Assembly (NCBI GenBank): GCA_900550105.1
Contig: URQW01000020.1
Location: 1-41,145, forward strand
Length of the DNA: 41,145 nucleotides
DNA from: an uncultured Pelosinus sp.
GTDB taxonomy: Bacteria > Bacillota > Negativicutes > UMGS1260
Direction of reading: 5' to 3'
In this document: positions 1 to 7,858 of the stretch, piece after piece
Layout: the number at the start of each line of letters is the position of its first letter
Position numbering within the stretch: position 1 is the stretch's first letter
Program-made: the position numbers and the translations under genes
Notes under the pieces: generated by a model
Seen by the model: only the letters and a program-made list of their open reading frames with translations
Database searches by the model: none
What the model was told of the DNA's origin: nothing

Positions 1-239
1 GAGCCGGTTTCTTGAATTTTGTGATGGAGACTCCGGCGATTCAGGAATGTCATCATATGGCTGGGGCCGAGGATTATCTTTTGAAAGTGCGCTGCAGTGG
101 TACGCGTGATTTAGAAAGGCTGATCAGCGAAGATTTGAAAGCCGTGCCTGGCGTGATAAAAACACGCACGACCATTGTTCTATCAACAGTCAAGGAGTCG
201 CTGCAACTACCGATTAAGGAGATGGAAGGGCATGGATGA
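1..239 (+). CDS. Lrp/AsnC-family transcriptional regulator, C-terminal part (5' truncated by window edge)
   Basis: The reading frame is open from the left edge to a TGA at 237-239, so only the C-terminal effector/oligomerisation domain (about 78 residues) is visible. It reads like the end of Lrp/AsnC proteins: a P-x-I-x-E-C-H-H-M-A-G-A-x-D-Y-L-L-K-V strand-turn-strand, then D-L-E-R-L and the closing P-G-V-I-K-T-R-T-T-I-V-L-S-T-V-K-E. The helix-turn-helix lies outside the window. Its stop overlaps the start of the downstream exporter gene, a pairing expected if the regulator controls amino-acid export, which is inference. Confidence 0.85.
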   Translation, partial: AGFLNFVMETPAIQECHHMAGAEDYLLKVRCSGTRDLERLISEDLKAVPGVIKTRTTIVLSTVKESLQLPIKEMEGHG

Positions 240-855
240 GAGCTTTTTTCTGAAAGGACTTATCTTAGGATTTTCTATTGCAGCGCCGGTTGGGCCGATT
301 GGATTACTGTGCATTCGACGAACTTTAACGCAGGGAATGGCTGGAGGCTTTATATCTGGTTTGGGAGCGGCTACAGCAGATGGTTTTTATGGCGCTGCAG
401 CGGCTTTTGGTCTTACTGTTATTTCGCAGTTTTTTCTGGATCAAGCTATTATTTTGCAGTGGTTTGGCAGTTTCTTTTTAGTGTACCTTGGCTGGACTAC
501 TTTGGCGTCAAAGCCGGGAGATCAGGCTGCTCAAGGCGAAGTGTTTAGTTTGGGTCGCAACTACCTATCGACTTTTTTCTTGACCATTACGAATCCTATG
601 ACAATTCTTTCTTTCGGCGCTGTTTTTTCTGGCTTAGGCTTAGGTCTTGTCAATAGGGGCGGAGAGTCGGCGGTTTTGTTGGTAGGAGGCGTGGTATCAG
701 GCTCCATTTTATGGTGGCTTTGTCTGAGTTGTTCCGTAGCTTATCTGAAAGAAAAGATTTCTCCGTCCCGTCTTGTCTGGGTAAATCGCTTTGCTGGTAT
801 TTTGCTCTTGGGGTTTGGCATCGCAGCCGTAGTTGGGTTAGTAAAATCGTGGTAG
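232..855 (+). CDS. LysE/RhtB-family amino-acid exporter
   Basis: A 207-residue, very hydrophobic protein with about six membrane segments. The N-terminus has the family signature G-F-S-I-A-A-P-V-G-P-I-G followed by a basic R-R-x-L-T-Q-G loop (residues about 13-36), and N-P-M-T-I near residue 118, both typical of LysE/RhtB exporters. I chose ATG 232 because AAGGAG at 216-221 sits 10 nt upstream; an upstream in-frame ATG at 175 lies inside the regulator gene and would add a non-family extension. The start overlaps the Lrp/AsnC stop by 8 nt, so the two are translationally coupled. The substrate cannot be told; basic or branched amino acids are typical. The gene converges on the next one with a 10-nt gap. 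Confidence 0.85.
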   Translation: MDESFFLKGLILGFSIAAPVGPIGLLCIRRTLTQGMAGGFISGLGAATADGFYGAAAAFGLTVISQFFLDQAIILQWFGSFFLVYLGWTTLASKPGDQAAQGEVFSLGRNYLSTFFLTITNPMTILSFGAVFSGLGLGLVNRGGESAVLLVGGVVSGSILWWLCLSCSVAYLKEKISPSRLVWVNRFAGILLLGFGIAAVVGLVKSW

Positions 856-865
856 TACATGAAAG

Positions 866-1930
866 TCAGGTGAATTCCGTTTGAGTTTGGCGGTTGCTCT
901 GACGCGACAGCCACCATTTAAGTCCGGGAATGAGTAACAATAAAATCGATAATAGACGAAATAATTGATAAGCAATAACGATTGAAATATCAGCATCGAC
1001 TGATAAGGCAGTAATACCCATTTCAGCCATGCCGCCTGGTGCTGTCCCAATAAAGGCTGTTAAAAAAGGAACTAGATATATTTGAGATATCCCATAATCA
1101 ACAAAGGCTGATGTTGTAATTACGGCAAGAACGCTCAGAAAAGTAAAGAATGAAATTTTCCGCCAGTTTGCTAGGCCTGCCAGTTCGACATCAGCGCCGA
1201 TCCGGATTCCTATGGTAATTTGGGCAAGCGCTAGTAAAGGGCGCGGCAGATAGGGCGCTTCAAAACCGCCTAATATAAGGGCAATGGTCGTGAGCATTGG
1301 GCCTAAGAGATAAGGCGTTGGCATATGAAGTTTGCTGGCGATATAGATAGAGGCAAGAATTGCACTAGCAAAGAGCAACACGCTGTCAGGCTGATAGTGA
1401 ACAAAATCAGGAAGAGCTAGAGAGGCTTGATGGGCTTGATCGGCGAGACCGTAAATGGCGATAAAGGGGACCGTAAATACGCTTGTTAGCAGACGGAGGG
1501 TTTGCATCAAGGTTACGACAGCCACATCGGCGCCTTCCACTTCTTCGCAAATTGCAACCATTTGGGCTAAGCCGCCAGGTACGCTGCCCAACAGACCATT
1601 TATAAGGCCCACACCAGTTTTATGGCAGGTAAGCCAGCCGAACAGCAGGCTGACTGCCAAGGTTACAAAGGTTGCGCCAACCATGCCGGGAAGTTGTCCT
1701 AAAATTTTATGGCCCACTTCGATCGTAAAGGGACTGCCGAGCGCATAGCCTAAGATGATCATACCGCCATCGCGCAGTTTTTTTGGCCAGAGTAGTTTTT
1801 CTTTGCGCCAAAGTTTCCAAACCAAAACCGTAAGAAGCGGACCGAGCGTCCAGGGAAGCGGCAGATGCAGCGAATAAAAAAGAATGCCGCCGAGTGAACC
1901 AATTAAAAAAAGTAACAATGGTTTTTTCAT
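866..1930 (-). CDS. AbrB-family membrane protein (duplicated-domain putative transporter)
   Basis: A 354-residue polytopic membrane protein of the family called AbrB or putative ammonia monooxygenase in databases, although it is neither the Bacillus AbrB DNA-binding protein nor an oxygenase. An internal duplication is visible: G-S-V-P-G-G-L-A-Q-M at residues 115-124 and G-T-A-P-G-G-M-A-E-M at 295-304, each followed by a conserved Q-x-x-R-L-L helix. The start at 1930 is set by AAGGAAGG just upstream; the longer frame to 2050 runs back into the lysR gene. It starts 14 nt after the LysR stop, so the two form a leftward operon. Function is unproven; transport is likely. Confidence 0.8.
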   Translation of the reverse strand: MKKPLLLFLIGSLGGILFYSLHLPLPWTLGPLLTVLVWKLWRKEKLLWPKKLRDGGMIILGYALGSPFTIEVGHKILGQLPGMVGATFVTLAVSLLFGWLTCHKTGVGLINGLLGSVPGGLAQMVAICEEVEGADVAVVTLMQTLRLLTSVFTVPFIAIYGLADQAHQASLALPDFVHYQPDSVLLFASAILASIYIASKLHMPTPYLLGPMLTTIALILGGFEAPYLPRPLLALAQITIGIRIGADVELAGLANWRKISFFTFLSVLAVITTSAFVDYGISQIYLVPFLTAFIGTAPGGMAEMGITALSVDADISIVIAYQLFRLLSILLLLIPGLKWWLSRQSNRQTQTEFT

Positions 1931-1944
1931 AGTAATACCTTCCT

Positions 1945-2844
1945 TTAGGGGTCTTCTGAGAGGTCTATTTCGCTGTTTTTCCTTAAATCCTGTTGAAACA
2001 AGGCGATAAAATGATCGGCCGCCTGGGATAAGGGATGACCTTTTTTCCAAATAACGGCGCTGGTTGTAGCTAAACTTTTTTCATGGAGCGCATAAAAGGA
2101 TAAAGCTAGGTTGTCAAATAAATCTTTGGCGGCAAGAGGGACGATTGCAGAGCCGATGCCTTGTGCCGCTAGCAGCAGCAGCGGTGTAATGTCGTCGCTA
2201 GTACAGAGCAGATGCGGCTCAAAGCCAAGATGGCGGCAGTATTCGACGATGATTTCCCGGTGACGTTGGTGGAGCAGCAGGGGACCTTGCCACAAAGTAA
2301 GCAAATCTGTTTCAGTTTGCGGCGCTTCACTTTTTTTACAGGCAAGACACATGGGTTCCGTTGGTAATGGTAGAGCATGGTAACGATTTGGGTCTACGGG
2401 AAATCGAACGATCCCGACTTCAATAAGGTTGTTTTCTAATAACTCAAGCAGTTTACTCGTTTCTCCTTGGCAAAGATGAAAGGAGATATTCGGGTACGAT
2501 TGATGAAATGTTTCTAGATAGCGGGGCAGCAGGGAATTGCCGATAGAAGATATGGCGCCAATGGCGAGATTGCCACTGATTCCTTTGGCAGTTTCGGAAA
2601 TTTCCCGGCGCGTTGCCGCCAGGAGTTCTAACATTTGGCCCGCTCGCTTTTTTAGGATTTGTCCAGCCTCGGTTAAATGAACTTGGCGGCTGCCTCGTTC
2701 TAAAAGCGCTATACCTAGCTCCTTTTCCAGAGCGATAAGCTGCTGGCTTAAGGGCGGCTGAGTTACATGAAGCCGCTTTGCCGCTTTGGTGATTTGCCCC
2801 TCTTCGGCGACTGCTAGGAAATATTTCAATTGACGCAGTTCCAT
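1945..2844 (-). CDS. LysR-family transcriptional regulator
   Basis: A 299-residue LysR-type regulator. Residues 1-60 form the winged helix-turn-helix (M-E-L-R-Q-L-K-Y-F-L-A-V-A-E-E-G; T-K-A-A-K-R-L-H-V-T-Q-P-P-L-S-Q-Q-L), then a linker helix and a periplasmic-binding-protein-like effector domain from about residue 90. It heads an operon with the AbrB-family gene and is divergent from the sodium/solute symporter gene. The shared intergenic region carries a T-N11-A dyad at 2890-2904 placed to control both directions, so the symporter is a likely target. The effector is unknown. Confidence 0.92.
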   Translation of the reverse strand: MELRQLKYFLAVAEEGQITKAAKRLHVTQPPLSQQLIALEKELGIALLERGSRQVHLTEAGQILKKRAGQMLELLAATRREISETAKGISGNLAIGAISSIGNSLLPRYLETFHQSYPNISFHLCQGETSKLLELLENNLIEVGIVRFPVDPNRYHALPLPTEPMCLACKKSEAPQTETDLLTLWQGPLLLHQRHREIIVEYCRHLGFEPHLLCTSDDITPLLLLAAQGIGSAIVPLAAKDLFDNLALSFYALHEKSLATTSAVIWKKGHPLSQAADHFIALFQQDLRKNSEIDLSEDP

Positions 2845-2889
2845 AGAAAAACTCCTTTATAGTCGATTTTCAAATAGAAGACAGACGAA

Positions 2890-2904
2890 ATGAATATTAT
2901 TCAT
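2890..2904. promoter_or_regulatory. Candidate LysR operator (T-N11-A dyad)
   Basis: ATGAATATTATTCAT is a perfect 7+1+7 inverted repeat with the T-N11-A spacing typical of LysR binding sites. It lies just upstream of and over the weak -35 region of the rightward symporter promoter, and downstream of the leftward lysR start site. That geometry fits autorepression plus activation of the symporter, which is inference. Confidence 0.6.
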
Positions 2905-2926
2905 ATAGTAAACTTTTTGCTATAAT
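2898..2926 (+). promoter_or_regulatory. Extended -10 promoter for the symporter gene
   Basis: TGCTATAAT (2918-2926) is an extended -10 element. The -35 position (about 2898-2903, TATTCA) is a poor match and lies inside the LysR-type dyad, as is common for activator-dependent promoters. The inferred start is about 2933. Confidence 0.5.
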
Positions 2927-2953
2927 CATACCGAATCTGTGAAATCCTGTCAA
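2925..2953 (-). promoter_or_regulatory. Sigma-70-type promoter for lysR operon
   Basis: On the minus strand TTGACA (2953-2948) and TATGAT (2930-2925) are separated by exactly 17 nt. Transcription would begin near 2918 and read through the dyad into lysR. Its -10 box overlaps the -10 box of the opposing symporter promoter. Confidence 0.6.
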
Positions 2954-2985
2954 AGGCTTTGGCTGAATCGTAGCAGGATTTTTAC
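2942..2985 (+). terminator. Terminator-like hairpin in the symporter leader
   Basis: AAATCCTG (2942-2949) pairs with CAGGATTT (2974-2981), followed by a short T-run. A small CAAAG/CTTTG palindrome (2951-2961) is nested in the loop. It lies between the promoter and the start codon, so it could act as an attenuator rather than as an end-of-gene terminator. Confidence 0.4.
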
Positions 2986-3003
2986 TAGGAGAGGTGGAGA
3001 CTG

Positions 3004-4407
3004 ATGGAACTTAGTTTTAGTCAGGGAATCATTCTGGTAGGAACCGTGGCGGCAGTGATTGGCTGGGGAATTTATAGTGCCAGGCAAGTTCGCTCAGCTG
3101 AAGGATTTAGTTTAGGCGGTCGTTCCGCTGGGAGCGCTATGATTGCCGGAACGATTGCTGGAACGGCTGTTGGCGGTGCGTCGACCATTGGAACAGCGCA
3201 ACTGGCTTTTTTACATGGTTTATCAGCTTGGTGGTTTACGTTAGGCTCTGGAATCGGCTTACTTTTACTAGGACTTTTTTACGCGCGGGCGTTGCGCCAA
3301 AGCGGTTTAGAAACAATTTCTCAATATCTTGTGGTTCACTATGGCCGAACGGCTGGACCGATTACCAGTTTAATTTCTTCTTTGGGAATTCTACTAAGCG
3401 TAGTTGCCAGCAGTCTTTCGGGAATTTCACTTCTTGCGGGCTTGCTCTCTATCCCCCCCTGGCAGGCAGCAGGTCTCATTGTTATACTTGTTGTAGCCTA
3501 TGTATTTTTTGGCGGATTAAAAGGGGCTGGGGTAGCTGGTCTGTTAAAGCTGCTTATTATTTGGCTCAGTCTTTTTGCCGCCGGTGGGGCGGCTGTTTAT
3601 ATTCTTTCACAACGGCCAGACTGTGCCGTTCTTTTTCCGGCTGATCCTTGGTTTAATTTATTTGGTGAAGGTCTTAGCCATGGGTTGGAAAATTTATTTT
3701 CTTTGATTGTCGGCATTGTCTGCACGCAGACCTATATTCAGGCTGTATATGCCGCTACCAATGTCAAGACTGCTCTCATCGGCACCTGTACGGCTGCAGC
3801 GATTATTATTCCAGTGGGGCTTCCTTCTGTTGCCGTCGGCATGTTTATGCATGTCTATCATCCCGATATTTTACCAATCCTAGCTCTGCCCATGTATTTA
3901 ACGACCTATCTGCCTAGTTGGATTGGTGGTATTGGTTTGGCTGGACTGCTGTTATCGGTAGTGGGTTCGATTGCTGGTCTTGTTCTGGGAATCGGCACAA
4001 TGATTGCTCGCGACATTGCTGCAGACCTATTTCAGATCACTAACAGCTCTCGACTCTTATGGCTCAATCGTTGTACCGTTGTTGTGGTGACTGGGCTGTC
4101 TATGGCCATTGCGTTGACGAATCTAGATTCACTTGTACTTGACTGGAACTTTATGTCTATGGCGCTGCGCGGCGGCGGCGTATTTATTCCCTTGACATTG
4201 GCGGTGTTTTATCAGCGCCCTATGATGTCGGGCTGGGTTCAAGGTTCGATTCTCTTTAGTACGGCAGTTGCTGTCTATAGCGAAGTTTATTTAAGTCTGC
4301 CTTTCCCGCCGTTGTTTGTGGGCCTATTGGTAAGCGCCTTAATTTTATTGAGCGGATTCTTATGGCCAAAAGCGAAAGCGAAGTTGGCGGAAGTTCATGA
4401 AGTTTGA
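3004..4407 (+). CDS. Sodium:solute symporter (SSS family)
   Basis: A 467-residue protein with about 12-13 hydrophobic segments across its whole length. The N-terminal part (S-A-E-G-F-S-L-G-G-R-S at residues 32-42, then a glycine/alanine-rich segment with G-G-A-S-T-I-G-T-A) is the hallmark of the sodium:solute symporter family. Residues near 315-345 (G-L-A-G-L-L-L-S-V-V-G-S-I-A-G) match the family's second conserved region. It probably imports an organic solute with Na+; which one cannot be read from the sequence. ATG 3004 has a GGAGAGGTGGAG purine tract upstream. The divergent LysR gene and the shared dyad suggest substrate-responsive control. Confidence 0.85.
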   Translation: MELSFSQGIILVGTVAAVIGWGIYSARQVRSAEGFSLGGRSAGSAMIAGTIAGTAVGGASTIGTAQLAFLHGLSAWWFTLGSGIGLLLLGLFYARALRQSGLETISQYLVVHYGRTAGPITSLISSLGILLSVVASSLSGISLLAGLLSIPPWQAAGLIVILVVAYVFFGGLKGAGVAGLLKLLIIWLSLFAAGGAAVYILSQRPDCAVLFPADPWFNLFGEGLSHGLENLFSLIVGIVCTQTYIQAVYAATNVKTALIGTCTAAAIIIPVGLPSVAVGMFMHVYHPDILPILALPMYLTTYLPSWIGGIGLAGLLLSVVGSIAGLVLGIGTMIARDIAADLFQITNSSRLLWLNRCTVVVVTGLSMAIALTNLDSLVLDWNFMSMALRGGGVFIPLTLAVFYQRPMMSGWVQGSILFSTAVAVYSEVYLSLPFPPLFVGLLVSALILLSGFLWPKAKAKLAEVHEV

Positions 4408-4436
4408 CACTGTAATGGGGAAAGGATGAGTTTTAT

Positions 4437-5879
4437 TTGCCGCAATCTTATTTTTTACGGGCCTTAGCTTTAACGAAGCAGGGCGATATCGAAGGGGCGA
4501 TCTATAATTATTGCCAAGCTGTTTCGTTAGATCGATCATATGGTCAAGCCTATAATAATATGGCGCTTCTGTTGCTCCAGCAAGGAAAGATCTGGGAAGC
4601 TGAAGTCATGTTGCGTCAGGCCATTGAGCTCAATGGAGCGGACGGCAAAGCTCATCATAATTTGGCATTAGTTTTTATGGAAAAAGGCGATTTGACGGCT
4701 GCCCGCGACTGCTTTATACGAGCTTTGCAGTGCGGTGAAGAGAGTTCTACTTTTTATAATAACTGGGGTCTCTATTATTGGGAAATCGGCTGTAGCAATG
4801 CGGCAGAAGCGGCTTTTTGCCAAGCCATTTCGCTTGATGAAATATATGTTGAGGCTTATTATAATTTGGCTAACTTACTACGGGAGCAGCAACGAGTCGA
4901 TGAAGCAGAACAATATCTTATCAAGGCTGTAACCATTGCTCCTGCTTATAAGGAAGCTCAGTTTGCTTTGTCGCTTATTTATTTATTGCAGGGGCGATTT
5001 CAAGTGGCGTGGCCTTTGTATGAGTCTTTTCGTATGAAGCATTCAGGCCATAGACCGCCTCTGCCCTTGTGGCAAGGTGAGGCGCTTCGCGGCAAGCGAG
5101 TGCTGCTCTTCTATGAGCAAGGCTTTGGCGACACTTTTCAATTTTTGCGATTTGCGCCGCTTCTTGCTGCTCAAGCTTCTGAAATTTCGCTGTGGCTGCC
5201 AGAAGCTATGCGGGGTATTCAACTGCTAGATGAATCAATCCCGCTTTACTATAGTAGCTCCGTAACGCAACAGCGTTTTGATTTTTGCTGTCCTTTGCCC
5301 AGCTTGCCAGCTGTGTTGAAAATAGATGAAGCGACAATTCCCCGGACTGTTCCGTATCTTGCCGTTTCTACTGACCTGCAAGAAAAGTGGCGCTTGCGCC
5401 TTGCCGCCGAAGGGCGGCCTGAGCAAATGCGCATTGGTTTTGTTTGGGCGGGGAATCCGCAGCATCATAATGATCGAAATCGGTCCATTCCGGCCGAATT
5501 ATTTCGACCGCTGTTACTCATAAAAAATACAGAATGGATTAGTCTCCAGATTGGTCCGCGCAGCAACGAAGGCGCAGGCTTACCCGCTTTTCTTGATTTT
5601 ACAAGTGAACTAACTGATTTTTCGCAAACTGCAGCGTTAATTAGCCAATTAGATCTCGTTGTGACGGTTGATTCGGCAGTAGCCCATTTAGCCGGAGCCT
5701 TAGGAAAAAAGACGTGGGTATGTATCCCTTATGATCCTGATTGGCGTTGGCAGTATCAGCGCACTGACAGTCCGTGGTATCCCTCAATAAAGCTGTTTCG
5801 TCAGCAACAACCAGGAATTTGGGAGAATATTATTGCCTGCCTGCAACAAGAGATCATTGCGGAAACAGGAAAAAAATGA
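4437..5879 (+). CDS. TPR-repeat protein with glycosyltransferase-like C-terminal domain
   Basis: A 480-residue protein. Residues 1-185 are about five tetratricopeptide repeats (A-x-x-N-x-A-x-x-L and A-x-x-N-L-A-x-L-L patterns). Residues about 200-475 form a domain seen after TPRs in many bacteria and related to GT-B/GT41 folds: L-F-Y-E-Q-G-F-G-D-T-x-Q-F-L-R-F, then G-F-V-W-A-G-N-P-x-H-x-N-D-R-N-R-S, and V-T-V-D-S-A-V-A-H-L-A-G-A-L-G-K. The start is TTG 4437: a GGGGAAAGGA site precedes it, and the frame is closed by a stop at 4413. The target is unknown. The following gene is a chemoreceptor, so flagellar or surface glycosylation is possible but unsupported. Confidence 0.8.
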   Translation: MPQSYFLRALALTKQGDIEGAIYNYCQAVSLDRSYGQAYNNMALLLLQQGKIWEAEVMLRQAIELNGADGKAHHNLALVFMEKGDLTAARDCFIRALQCGEESSTFYNNWGLYYWEIGCSNAAEAAFCQAISLDEIYVEAYYNLANLLREQQRVDEAEQYLIKAVTIAPAYKEAQFALSLIYLLQGRFQVAWPLYESFRMKHSGHRPPLPLWQGEALRGKRVLLFYEQGFGDTFQFLRFAPLLAAQASEISLWLPEAMRGIQLLDESIPLYYSSSVTQQRFDFCCPLPSLPAVLKIDEATIPRTVPYLAVSTDLQEKWRLRLAAEGRPEQMRIGFVWAGNPQHHNDRNRSIPAELFRPLLLIKNTEWISLQIGPRSNEGAGLPAFLDFTSELTDFSQTAALISQLDLVVTVDSAVAHLAGALGKKTWVCIPYDPDWRWQYQRTDSPWYPSIKLFRQQQPGIWENIIACLQQEIIAETGKK

Positions 5880-5966
5880 CGAACTGACGATTATTATGGC
5901 AGGGATATTGTTGGAAACGCAGAACTTTTACAGGAAAAGGAGCTTTACGAATAAGGAGGATCTGCG

Positions 5967-7682
5967 ATGAAATTTGTGAATAACCTGCCAGTGAGCTTGA
6001 AGTTAAGTATTCTTATTTGTATTGGTCTTGTTTCACTCCTTGTAGTGACTTATACAGGCTATTATTTTTTACAGCGATCTAGTTCCGATGTAGGAATTAT
6101 GTATCGCGATCGATTGAAGCCTGTCGAGTTGGTGAATCAGACTTTTTCGCTTGTGGCGCTGTCTAATGCGTCAACGCTAGAACTTATGGTAACGACTGAC
6201 GAGAAACGCAATCAAGAGATCAAAAAAGACATGACGGAAAGATCAGCCCAGATTGGGAAAAATTTGGAGATCGTTGAAAAATCCCTCAGCGAGCCAGAAG
6301 GAAAAGCTTTAATGGCGAAGGTACAGGCCTCACGGCAAAAGTACCGTGATATACGTGAGAAAGCGCTTGTTTTGGCTAGAGCCAATAAGAATACGGAAGC
6401 TTACGCTGTGTATGTCCAAGAAGTATATCCTCAGGCTCAAGAGTATTTTTCTAACTTAAATCAATTGTCAGCGTATTATTCCACTTTATCAAATAAGATG
6501 GATGAAGATAATAAAGCGGCTTTAACCCACTCGGTTCTAGTTGCTGTAGGCGTTATGGCTGTAGCCGGATTATTACTGTTAGGTAGTGGGTTTTATATTA
6601 CTCGCAATATTACCGTTCCTTTGTCGCTGATGGTTAGAGCTTGTCAAGATCTTGCCAACGGCGATTTTAGAGAAAAGCCTCGTCGGGTACTGCGTTCTGA
6701 TGAGGTTGGTAAGCTAGCTGATGCGCTTGTTTTGATGCGCTCTAGTTTAAATCGATTAATGCGCCAAGTGGGTTCTTCGGCGGAGCATCTGGCGGCGTCA
6801 GCAGAAGAATTGACTGCTAGTGCCGATCAGTCGTCGCAGGCCTCGCAGGTCGTGGCTAACTCCATTACCGATGTCGCCCAAGGGATGGCCCAACAGCTTT
6901 CAGCGGCTGGAGCGGCAACCGAGATTATTGAGTCCATGTCTGATCGCATTAAGGAGGCTTCTGGCAATACGAATCGAGTTGCCCAGCAGTCGTTGCAAGC
7001 GGCTGATACTGCTCAAGGCGGGGCCGGAACGATTGAGGAAGCGGTAGCGCAAATGTCCCATGTAGAGAGCTCTGTCAATGGATCGGCTCTTGTAGTAGCT
7101 CAATTGGGCGAACGGTCAAAAGAGATTGGGCAAATTGTTGAAGTCATTGCTAATATTGCCGGACAAACCAATCTGTTGGCTTTGAATGCCGCTATTGAAG
7201 CGGCTCGCGCCGGTGAACAGGGACGAGGCTTTGCTGTTGTCGCTGATGAAGTGCGTAAGCTAGCAGAACAATCGGAAGAAGCAGCTAAGCAGATTTCAGC
7301 CTTAATCCAAGAAATTCAGGGCGATACGGAAAAAGCAGTTTTATCGATGGATCAAGGTACGAAAGAGGTTAAGCGTGGAGCGGCAGTCGTTCAAAAGGCT
7401 GGGGTCGCCTTTACTGAGATTGTGGCTGGAGTCACAGCAGTATCTGAACAGGTAGCGGGAATTTCCCATGTGATTGATCAATTGGCGCAAAATAGCAACC
7501 AAATTGTTGGTTCTGTTAAGGAGATTGATAATCTTAGCAAGAAAGCGGCGTCAGAAACGGAAACTGTATCAGCTGCTACGGAAGAACAAGCGGCGTCTAC
7601 CGGTGAAATTTCTGGGGCTAGTCAGTCTTTGGCTCAGCTTGCCGTGGATTTACGGAACATTACAGAAAAATTCCAGGTATAA
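5967..7682 (+). CDS. Methyl-accepting chemotaxis protein (4HB sensor, HAMP)
   Basis: A 571-residue chemoreceptor. Membrane segment 1 is at about residues 10-32. An extracellular helical sensor (four-helix-bundle type) spans about 35-185, membrane segment 2 about 188-212, HAMP about 213-265, then the long cytoplasmic coiled coil. The kinase-control hairpin tip is intact (N-L-L-A-L-N-A-A-I-E-A-A-R-A-G-E-Q-G-R-G-F-A-V-V-A). ATG 5967 follows AAGGAGGA. No pentapeptide methylation tether is seen at the C-terminus. It lies apart from the CheA cluster at 26 kb, and the ligand is unknown. Confidence 0.93.
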   Translation: MKFVNNLPVSLKLSILICIGLVSLLVVTYTGYYFLQRSSSDVGIMYRDRLKPVELVNQTFSLVALSNASTLELMVTTDEKRNQEIKKDMTERSAQIGKNLEIVEKSLSEPEGKALMAKVQASRQKYRDIREKALVLARANKNTEAYAVYVQEVYPQAQEYFSNLNQLSAYYSTLSNKMDEDNKAALTHSVLVAVGVMAVAGLLLLGSGFYITRNITVPLSLMVRACQDLANGDFREKPRRVLRSDEVGKLADALVLMRSSLNRLMRQVGSSAEHLAASAEELTASADQSSQASQVVANSITDVAQGMAQQLSAAGAATEIIESMSDRIKEASGNTNRVAQQSLQAADTAQGGAGTIEEAVAQMSHVESSVNGSALVVAQLGERSKEIGQIVEVIANIAGQTNLLALNAAIEAARAGEQGRGFAVVADEVRKLAEQSEEAAKQISALIQEIQGDTEKAVLSMDQGTKEVKRGAAVVQKAGVAFTEIVAGVTAVSEQVAGISHVIDQLAQNSNQIVGSVKEIDNLSKKAASETETVSAATEEQAASTGEISGASQSLAQLAVDLRNITEKFQV

Positions 7683-7719
7683 ATCAATGATTACAGTATA
7701 AAATATTTTCTTTGCCTTC

Positions 7720-7749
7720 TTGCTCTAAGGACAAGGAATTTGCTATGAT
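7720..7749 (+). promoter_or_regulatory. Candidate promoter upstream of the LTA-synthase-like gene
   Basis: TTGCTC (7720-7725) is separated by 18 nt from TATGAT (7744-7749), which is preceded by TGC, giving an extended -10. The expected start, about 7756, falls at the first base of the following hairpin. Confidence 0.4.
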
Positions 7750-7756
7750 TAAGGAG

Positions 7757-7801
7757 AAAAAACCTAAAGTTTGGCTTAGGCAGCAAAACTTTAGGTTTTT
7801 T
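7757..7801. terminator. Perfect 15-bp hairpin, bidirectional terminator
   Basis: AAAAAACCTAAAGTT (7757-7771) is perfectly complementary to AACTTTAGGTTTTTT (7787-7801), with a 15-nt loop and A/T tracts on both sides. It probably ends the chemoreceptor transcript. If the promoter at 7720-7749 is real, it also forms the extreme 5' end of the next transcript. Confidence 0.75.
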
Positions 7802-7858
7802 GATTGATCGCATTTTTCGCATGCGAGAACTATTTAGAGGAAGAAGGCTTTTAATTAC

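Noticed and set aside
1455..1748. 97-codon plus-strand ORF antisense to the AbrB-family gene
   Set aside because: It has no ribosome binding site and low-complexity Pro/Thr/Lys composition, and it fully overlaps a well-supported gene.
5897..5912. TGGCAGGGATATTGTT upstream of the first chemoreceptor looks like a sigma-54 promoter
   Set aside because: The -12 element has GT where the essential GC is required, and no enhancer-like dyads are seen upstream.
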